From Candidatus Bathyarchaeota archaeon (lineage in GTDB: Archaea; Thermoproteota; Bathyarchaeia; TCS64): DNA of 8,994 bases. Every line of letters begins with the position of its first letter. Position 1 is the first letter of the stretch. The notes under the pieces were generated by a model, which did no database searches, was not told the DNA's origin, and was given only the letters and a program-made list of their open reading frames with translations. A program made the translations under genes and the position numbers. The DNA lies in NCBI GenBank assembly GCA_003662205.1, contig QMXQ01000050.1, positions 1 through 8,994 of the forward strand, read 5' to 3'. This document shows, in pieces, positions 5,679 to 8,994 of this stretch.

Positions 5679-6347
5679 CTAGTTAATTCTTTCCCCGCGA
5701 GGGTAGGGGCAGAGGTCGCCGAGGAAGCAACCGTCGCAGCGGGGGCGCTGAGCCCGGCAGACCTCCCGCCCGAAGCGGATGAGGAGAACATGGACGTCCT
5801 CATACCTGTCGGGGTCGGCGGCGGCCTCAAGAGCGCGGCGGACCTCGTCGTACGCCGCCTTGGGCGGCACGAGCTGCAGGCGCTTGGCGATGCGGTCGAT
5901 GTGACGATCGACGGGGATGACCGCCTTGCCCGCGTCGAACATGAGGAGGACGTCAGCCGTCTTCTGGCCGACGCCGGGCAGCTCCATGAGCTCGAGGCGG
6001 GCCTCGGGGTAGGGCTTGCTCAGAATGGGGGCGATGTCTCCGCCGTAGCGCTCTAGGACCGCCGCGGCCACCCTCTTCAGGGTCCTGCTGCGCTGATTGT
6101 GCATGCCGGCGGGGCGGATGGCCTCGGCGATCCTCTCGACCGGCGCCTCGGCAAGGGCCTCGGGTGTGACGCCGATGACGCGCTCAAGCTGCTCGTACGC
6201 CGCCGCCTCGTTCCTGTAGCTCGTGTTCTGGCTGAGGATGATGCGCACGAGGCTACGGAAGGGGTCGCCCCTCCGAGGGCGCCAGCGCCGCTCGTAGTGT
6301 TCGAGGAGTCGCGCTATGATCTCTTCAGCCCTGCTCAACTGCTGCAA
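5679..6347 (-). CDS. nth: Endonuclease III (DNA glycosylase/AP lyase)
   Basis: Base-excision repair enzyme that removes oxidised pyrimidines and cleaves the abasic site. The 222 residues show every key element. These are SQNTS (39-43), the helix-hairpin-helix LPGVGQKTAD (123-132) with catalytic Lys129, VDRHIDR (146-152) with catalytic Asp147, and the C-terminal [4Fe-4S] loop with Cys197, 204, 207 and 213 in the exact C-x6-C-x2-C-x5-C spacing. The catalytic Lys argues for a bifunctional Nth rather than MutY, which lacks it. The start is TTG 6347, preceded by AGGAG 4 nt away; TTG 6338 is possible. It overlaps the end of hflX by 14-23 nt, so translation is probably coupled. Confidence 0.95.
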   Translation of the reverse strand: MQQLSRAEEIIARLLEHYERRWRPRRGDPFRSLVRIILSQNTSYRNEAAAYEQLERVIGVTPEALAEAPVERIAEAIRPAGMHNQRSRTLKRVAAAVLERYGGDIAPILSKPYPEARLELMELPGVGQKTADVLLMFDAGKAVIPVDRHIDRIAKRLQLVPPKAAYDEVRRALEAAADPDRYEDVHVLLIRFGREVCRAQRPRCDGCFLGDLCPYPRGERIN

Positions 6348-7485
6348 CCTTCTCCTGTTCTATCTGGGGCGCCTCCCTGATCTGCTTGAGCCTCTCGGTG
6401 ATGATGTGGAGCAGGCCGTCGAGGTTGATCCGCTTTTTTGCGGAGACGGCGGTCCACGGGAGGCCGAGACGCTCAAGGCCGATCCTCTCTCCGACGACCT
6501 CCGGGGGGTCCGGGGTGAGGTCGATCTTGTTGAAGACGATGATGATCCGGTCCCGGGGGACGCCGATCTCCGTCAGCAGCCTGACGCCCTCGCTGAGCTT
6601 TATGCGGAGGGTGAGGGGGGGATCGGTGATCTCCAGGAGCAGCAGGACGAGGTCGGCGCTGCGGATGTCCTCCAGGTTGAGCTCGAAGCTCTTGATGAGG
6701 CGGGGGTCGAGGTCGATGACGAACCCGATGGTGTCGATGAAGAGCAGCGTGGTCTCGGCGTCGATGTAACGGCGTTGGTACTTGCTGCTGAGGGTGGTGA
6801 AGGGCTGGGGGCTGACAAGCTTGGTGTCGCCCGTAAGCGCGTTGAAGAGGCTGGTCTTGCCCGCGTTGTAGAAGCCCGAGATGCAGACGAGGGGGTATCC
6901 CAGCCGCCTCCGCTTCCTTATCCGCTGCCTCTTCTCCTTCTTCAGCGCCCTGATCTGCTCCCGTATCCGGGCCTGGCGGCGGGTGAGCTCCCTCAGCTGG
7001 CTGTGGTAGGCGTACTCGCCCATGCTGCGGAAGAAGGCGCGCTCGTTATGATACCTGACGGACGCCTCAAGCTTGAAGTAGGGGGCCAGCTTCTCAAGGC
7101 GGGCCGCCTCGATCTGGAGCTTGCTCAGGTTGTCCGACGCCATCCGGTCGAAGATCTCAAGGGTCACCTCGTACCGGTCGACGACATCACATCCCAAGGC
7201 CCGGATCAGGTTGAGCTTCTGGCTGCTCCGGAGGATGTTGTAGAAGACGACGAGGTCGATCCCGTGCTTCTCCACGTAGCGGCGGAGCTCCTTCACCTTG
7301 CCGCTGCCGATGTGGTAACGGGCGAAGGGCCGGTGCCGGGTCTGGACGAACTCTCCGACGACCTCCACGCCGAGGGTCTCGACGAGGCGGCGGAGCTCGT
7401 CGAGCTTGATGCGGTAGACCCTGTGGTCGTGGGGGTTCGTCTTCAGCATGCAGAGGACGGCTCTGCCCTGGGTTGATGCCTGCAC
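6325..7485 (-). CDS. hflX: HflX-family GTPase
   Basis: Ribosome-associated GTPase of the HflX family; bacterial members split stalled or heat-damaged ribosomes. The 386 residues contain the HflX N-terminal domain with YHIGSGKVKEL (57-67) and DRYEVTLEIFDRM (103-115), a basic coiled-coil linker (about 165-194), and the G domain. G1 is GFYNAGKTS (204-212), switch I has T230-T231, G3 is DTIGF (251-255), G4 is NKID (319-322) and G5 is SAK (348-350). The glycine-rich loop GPGETKLE before the linker in bacterial HflX is changed here to MGEYAYHSQL (155-164). The start is GTG 7485; ATG 7449 is possible but would remove the first beta strand. The TATA box suggests an almost leaderless message. It is the first gene of a probable operon with nth and the KaiC-like gene. 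Confidence 0.93.
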   Translation of the reverse strand: MQASTQGRAVLCMLKTNPHDHRVYRIKLDELRRLVETLGVEVVGEFVQTRHRPFARYHIGSGKVKELRRYVEKHGIDLVVFYNILRSSQKLNLIRALGCDVVDRYEVTLEIFDRMASDNLSKLQIEAARLEKLAPYFKLEASVRYHNERAFFRSMGEYAYHSQLRELTRRQARIREQIRALKKEKRQRIRKRRRLGYPLVCISGFYNAGKTSLFNALTGDTKLVSPQPFTTLSSKYQRRYIDAETTLLFIDTIGFVIDLDPRLIKSFELNLEDIRSADLVLLLLEITDPPLTLRIKLSEGVRLLTEIGVPRDRIIIVFNKIDLTPDPPEVVGERIGLERLGLPWTAVSAKKRINLDGLLHIITERLKQIREAPQIEQEKVAAVEQG

Positions 7486-7508
7486 AACCTTTCTGCTGTG
7501 CCCGAGGG

Positions 7509-7517
7509 ATAAGAATC
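7509..7517 (-). promoter_or_regulatory. TATA box of the hflX operon
   Basis: On the minus strand this reads ATTCTTATC after a purine-rich CGAGGAAG that could act as BRE. The predicted transcript start is near 7487, only 1-3 nt before the GTG at 7485. This fits leaderless translation and the lack of a well-spaced Shine-Dalgarno sequence there. Confidence 0.45.
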
Positions 7518-7601
7518 TTCCTCGGAACCCCCTCCGCTGAAAACTGGGACCTGCCGAAGGAGCAAACCCACGGGTTGCACTGAGATTCCGGAAGAGGAGC
7601 T

Positions 7602-7610
7602 AAAAAAAGG
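7602..7610 (-). terminator. Poly-T terminator after the 49-aa gene
   Basis: On the minus strand this reads CCTTTTTTT, a run of seven T 30-37 nt past the stop of the 49-aa gene. Runs of this kind terminate archaeal RNA polymerase without a hairpin. It separates this transcript from the hflX operon, which has the same orientation. Between here and the hflX promoter I see only a small imperfect inverted repeat (7562-7578). Confidence 0.55.
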
Positions 7611-7638
7611 AAAGTCGGTGTTTAGCCCTTGGCGTCGA

Positions 7639-7788
7639 TCAGTTGTAGGGGACAAATCTCCGGTAGAACGCGAGGATTCGAGTCAAGACCTCATCCAGGC
7701 TTGTCTCCCTTCCTTCCTCGACCTCGATGACGTTCTGAATCGCCTTCAGGCTCCGGAGGTTCTCCTCCGCGATGTCTATCCCTGCCAT
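7639..7788 (-). CDS. 49-aa acidic helical protein, possibly RHH/antitoxin-like
   Basis: A complete ATG-to-TGA frame of 49 residues. It starts MAGIDIAEENLRSLK, has a central GRETSLDEVLTRIL (26-39) and ends FYRRFVPYN. The composition is strongly helical (two predicted helices around residues 7-23 and 29-44) and the charge pattern is that of a folded small protein. The codon third positions match the neighbouring real genes. It is flanked by its own TATA box (7825-7831) and a poly-T terminator (7602-7610), a complete small transcription unit. The second helix with TSLDEVL..IL resembles the helix pair of ribbon-helix-helix or VapB-type antitoxin proteins, but no matching toxin gene is adjacent and the N-terminal strand is not clear. 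Function is unknown; the RHH idea is tentative. Confidence 0.7.
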   Translation of the reverse strand: MAGIDIAEENLRSLKAIQNVIEVEEGRETSLDEVLTRILAFYRRFVPYN

Positions 7789-7824
7789 AACCCATCAGCC
7801 GAGATGAGGCATTCGGAGGGCAGG

Positions 7825-7831
7825 TTTTAAA
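7825..7831 (-). promoter_or_regulatory. TATA box of the 49-aa gene
   Basis: TTTAAAA on the minus strand, preceded by GTCGAG. The predicted start near 7801-7802 gives a leader of about 14 nt before the ATG at 7788. The core GTTTTAAAC is palindromic, so it could in principle also fire in the other direction. Confidence 0.5.
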
Positions 7832-7895
7832 CTCGACTCACACTCCGTGGGTGCGTGGAATGATCACGGTAGAGGGTCACAAAACGTGAGTTGAG
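7832..7895. repeat. Long-armed inverted repeat between the 49-aa gene and the wHTH gene
   Basis: CTCGACTCAC (7832-7841) and GTGAGTTGAG (7886-7895) are complementary over 10 bp with one G:T pair. Nested inside are CCGTG (7845-7849) and CACGG (7865-7869). The left arm touches the TATA box of the 49-aa gene. It may be a regulator binding site or the end structure of the wHTH transcript. In the minus-strand RNA one pair becomes an A:C mismatch. Confidence 0.4.
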
Positions 7896-7921
7896 CGGAG
7901 CGGTGGAGGCTTAGGGGCTCC

Positions 7922-8203
7922 TCACTCCTCCAGCCCGGAGTCGAGGTATTTCTTAACGGTCTTGAGGGCCTGTAGGAACTCGCCTCCGCGGGCTGTCAGC
8001 CGGTATCCACGGGTGCCGCCGTACTCCTCCTCCTTCACCAGGCAGCGCTCGGCGAGGAAGGCGACGGCCCTCTTGGCCCTGTCGACGGGCAGGTTGGCGC
8101 CGTAGGAGATGCGGGTGATGCCGCTGACCCCTTTCCTCAGTATCGTTTCGAGGATGTCGGAGTATATGTCATAGCGGGTCCGGCGCTCCATGGCATCAAC
8201 CAT
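7922..8203 (-). CDS. Winged helix-turn-helix transcriptional regulator (HTH_45-like)
   Basis: A 93-residue DNA-binding protein with one winged-helix domain. RRTRYDIYSDILETIL (7-22) forms the first helix, GVSGITRISYGANLPVDRAKRAV (25-47) covers the turn and recognition helix, FLAERCLVKEEE with GYRLTARGGEFLQAL forms the wing, and a C-terminal helix may serve in dimerisation. This pattern, with RxxxDI, ITRIxYxANL and YxLTxxGxxFL, is common in archaeal regulators of the HTH_45 type. No ligand domain, cysteine or histidine cluster is seen. The first ATG (8203) lies 9 nt after the stop of the upstream repeat-protein gene; the second ATG (8191) is an equally good start. The tight spacing implies co-transcription, so it may regulate that gene. 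The target is not known. Confidence 0.85.
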   Translation of the reverse strand: MVDAMERRTRYDIYSDILETILRKGVSGITRISYGANLPVDRAKRAVAFLAERCLVKEEEYGGTRGYRLTARGGEFLQALKTVKKYLDSGLEE

Positions 8204-8212
8204 CTGTCGCTG

Positions 8213-8994
8213 TTAAAAGGGTGGGGAAGGTAGCTTTTCAGCCTTTTCGGGCGGGGAGGCGAACCCGACGTCGCCTTCGACCTTGAGGGACTCGGTGTAT
8301 CTCACCTCCCCGCTTATTCTGCATCGAGTCTCGATGGTGACCCTCGCGGCGTAGATGTTCCGCGCGCGGCAGCCCCGCCTCAGCGTGACCGATTCGGCGT
8401 AGATGTCCTCGACGCGGGCCCGCTCCCTGACGAGAACGGTGTCGGCGATGAGGGGCCCCTGGGCCTCCCCCCTCCTCCCGATCTCTATCCTTCGCGCCTT
8501 CGCCCCCGAGGCGGTTATGAGGGTGCTGGTCTTGATCTCCTCGTCTGCCTCTGCCCTCTCGGCCTCCAACCTGCCTCCGACGCGTATGGACTCGGCCTTG
8601 ACGTCTCCGCCTATCTCTGCACTGCCTCCCACCCGCAGTTCCTCGGACAGCCTCAGGCTGTTCTTGACCTTGACCACGCCGCCGACTACGATGCTTCTGC
8701 CGGAGGCGTCGCCGAGTATCTCGACCCTTCCGCCGACCTCTATCCGACGGAATGTGAGGTCTCCGTCACTCTTGAATGAGCCGCCGACCTTGACGTCTCC
8801 GCCCTCCCCTCCGGCGATACGGACAGAGCCGCCGACGTCGATGCCCTCGAATTTGAGGGGGCGCGTTGACTCCAGGGAGCCGCCGACCTCTATCTCCCGC
8901 CGGATGACGCCGCCCGCAACCTGGACGCGGCCGCCCACGTCAACCTCATCTACCGTGACCTCCGACTCGATCTTCACCGAGCCGCCGACGTCTA
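8213..8994 (-). CDS. Bactofilin-like beta-helix repeat protein, 5'-partial
   Basis: The frame stays open to the window edge and the repeat pattern continues there (DVGGSVK), so the gene starts outside; the GTG at 8977 is an internal valine. About 260 residues are visible. From the edge to about residue 135 (counted from that GTG) the protein is built from rungs ending in [ID]-x-VGG-[SR]. The GG pairs lie at 15, 32, 49, 65, 82, 99, 117 and 134, a period of about 17 residues. A less regular second half (residues 136-240) has alternating hydrophobics and motifs such as RVEDIYAESVTLRRGCRARN. A short Pro/Lys/Glu tail follows. This looks like the right-handed beta-helix of polymer-forming bactofilin-type proteins. 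There is no visible membrane helix. Polymer formation is inferred from the fold pattern, not shown. A wHTH gene follows after 9 nt. Confidence 0.75.
   Translation of the reverse strand, partial: DVGGSVKIESEVTVDEVDVGGRVQVAGGVIRREIEVGGSLESTRPLKFEGIDVGGSVRIAGGEGGDVKVGGSFKSDGDLTFRRIEVGGRVEILGDASGRSIVVGGVVKVKNSLRLSEELRVGGSAEIGGDVKAESIRVGGRLEAERAEADEEIKTSTLITASGAKARRIEIGRRGEAQGPLIADTVLVRERARVEDIYAESVTLRRGCRARNIYAARVTIETRCRISGEVRYTESLKVEGDVGFASPPEKAEKLPSPPF

Noticed and set aside
5648..5830. 61-residue N-terminal extension of the KaiC-like protein
   Set aside because: It is Ser/Ala/Pro-rich and lies entirely over the C-terminal coding part of nth. The KaiC family begins at TGVPGLDELI, and a ribosome binding site supports TTG 5647.
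6316..7476. A 386-codon open frame on the plus strand, antisense to hflX
   Set aside because: It is the mirror of hflX in GC-rich DNA, with low-complexity acidic/Leu-rich composition and no motif. hflX has all five G-box motifs.
7500..7600. Possible tRNA in the spacer beside hflX (GGTTCCGA resembles a T-loop)
   Set aside because: No acceptor stem, anticodon arm or CCA-side pairing can be built on either strand.
7443..7655. 70-codon minus-strand frame across the hflX start region
   Set aside because: It overlaps the hflX promoter and 5' end and the poly-T terminator of the 49-aa gene, with Ser/Gln/Pro-rich composition and no motif.
7618..7830. 70-codon plus-strand frame opposite the 49-aa gene
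   Set aside because: It is antisense to the 49-aa frame, which has its own promoter and terminator. The plus-strand product has no recognisable pattern.
8211..8218. TATA-like CTTTTAAC just before the wHTH gene
   Set aside because: It overlaps the stop codon of the repeat-protein gene and lies only 8-15 nt before the first ATG. It would fit only a leaderless message from ATG 8191, and operon read-through is simpler.
8560..8994. Regularly spaced GCCGCCGAC-like DNA repeats suggesting a CRISPR array
   Set aside because: The roughly 51-bp period is in frame and encodes the 17-residue VGG rungs of the beta-helix protein. The copies are degenerate and without unique spacers.

Overview
This window is archaeal chromosomal DNA, GC-rich, with ten recognisable genes and one small gene that is easily missed. 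The evidence for Archaea is an archaeal/eukaryal-type SecY, a free-standing AlaX editing protein, a tRNA-splicing endonuclease subunit, a solo KaiC-like ATPase, an archaeal winged-helix (HTH_45-like) regulator, and TATA boxes about 25-30 nt before predicted transcript starts. The endonuclease protein appears to have lost catalytic residues, which implies a two-subunit enzyme. That points to the Thermoproteota/TACK side rather than Euryarchaeota, but the lineage is not proven here.

Left part (1-3686): the 3' part of secY is followed 19 nt later by alaX (alanyl-tRNA editing). hisS comes next with its own TATA box. It converges on an endA-family gene on the minus strand, and the two stop codons share the palindrome CTATAG. 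Protein export and three tRNA-related functions (editing, charging, splicing) therefore sit together.

Middle (3728-4930): a small cupin gene is broken by a single-base frameshift. An AT-rich spacer with oligo-T tracts follows. Next is a three-helix membrane protein of unknown function, preceded by a nested inverted repeat whose right arm carries the Shine-Dalgarno sequence and by an 8-bp tandem duplication at the start codon.

Right-centre (4931-7485): a minus-strand operon reads hflX, nth, then a KaiC-like ATPase. The hflX/nth reading frames overlap and there is a 31-nt gap before the ATPase. That gap holds a small hairpin over the ATPase ribosome binding site.

Right end (7486-8994): a 49-aa protein on the minus strand has its own TATA box and a poly-T terminator. 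Beyond it lie a winged-helix regulator and, 9 nt upstream of that, a bactofilin-like repeat protein with a regular ~17-residue period. The repeat protein runs off the window edge.

Six of the ten gene starts visible in the window appear to be GTG or TTG. No rRNA, tRNA, CRISPR array, insertion sequence or integrase was seen. No stretch longer than 300 bases lacks a gene.
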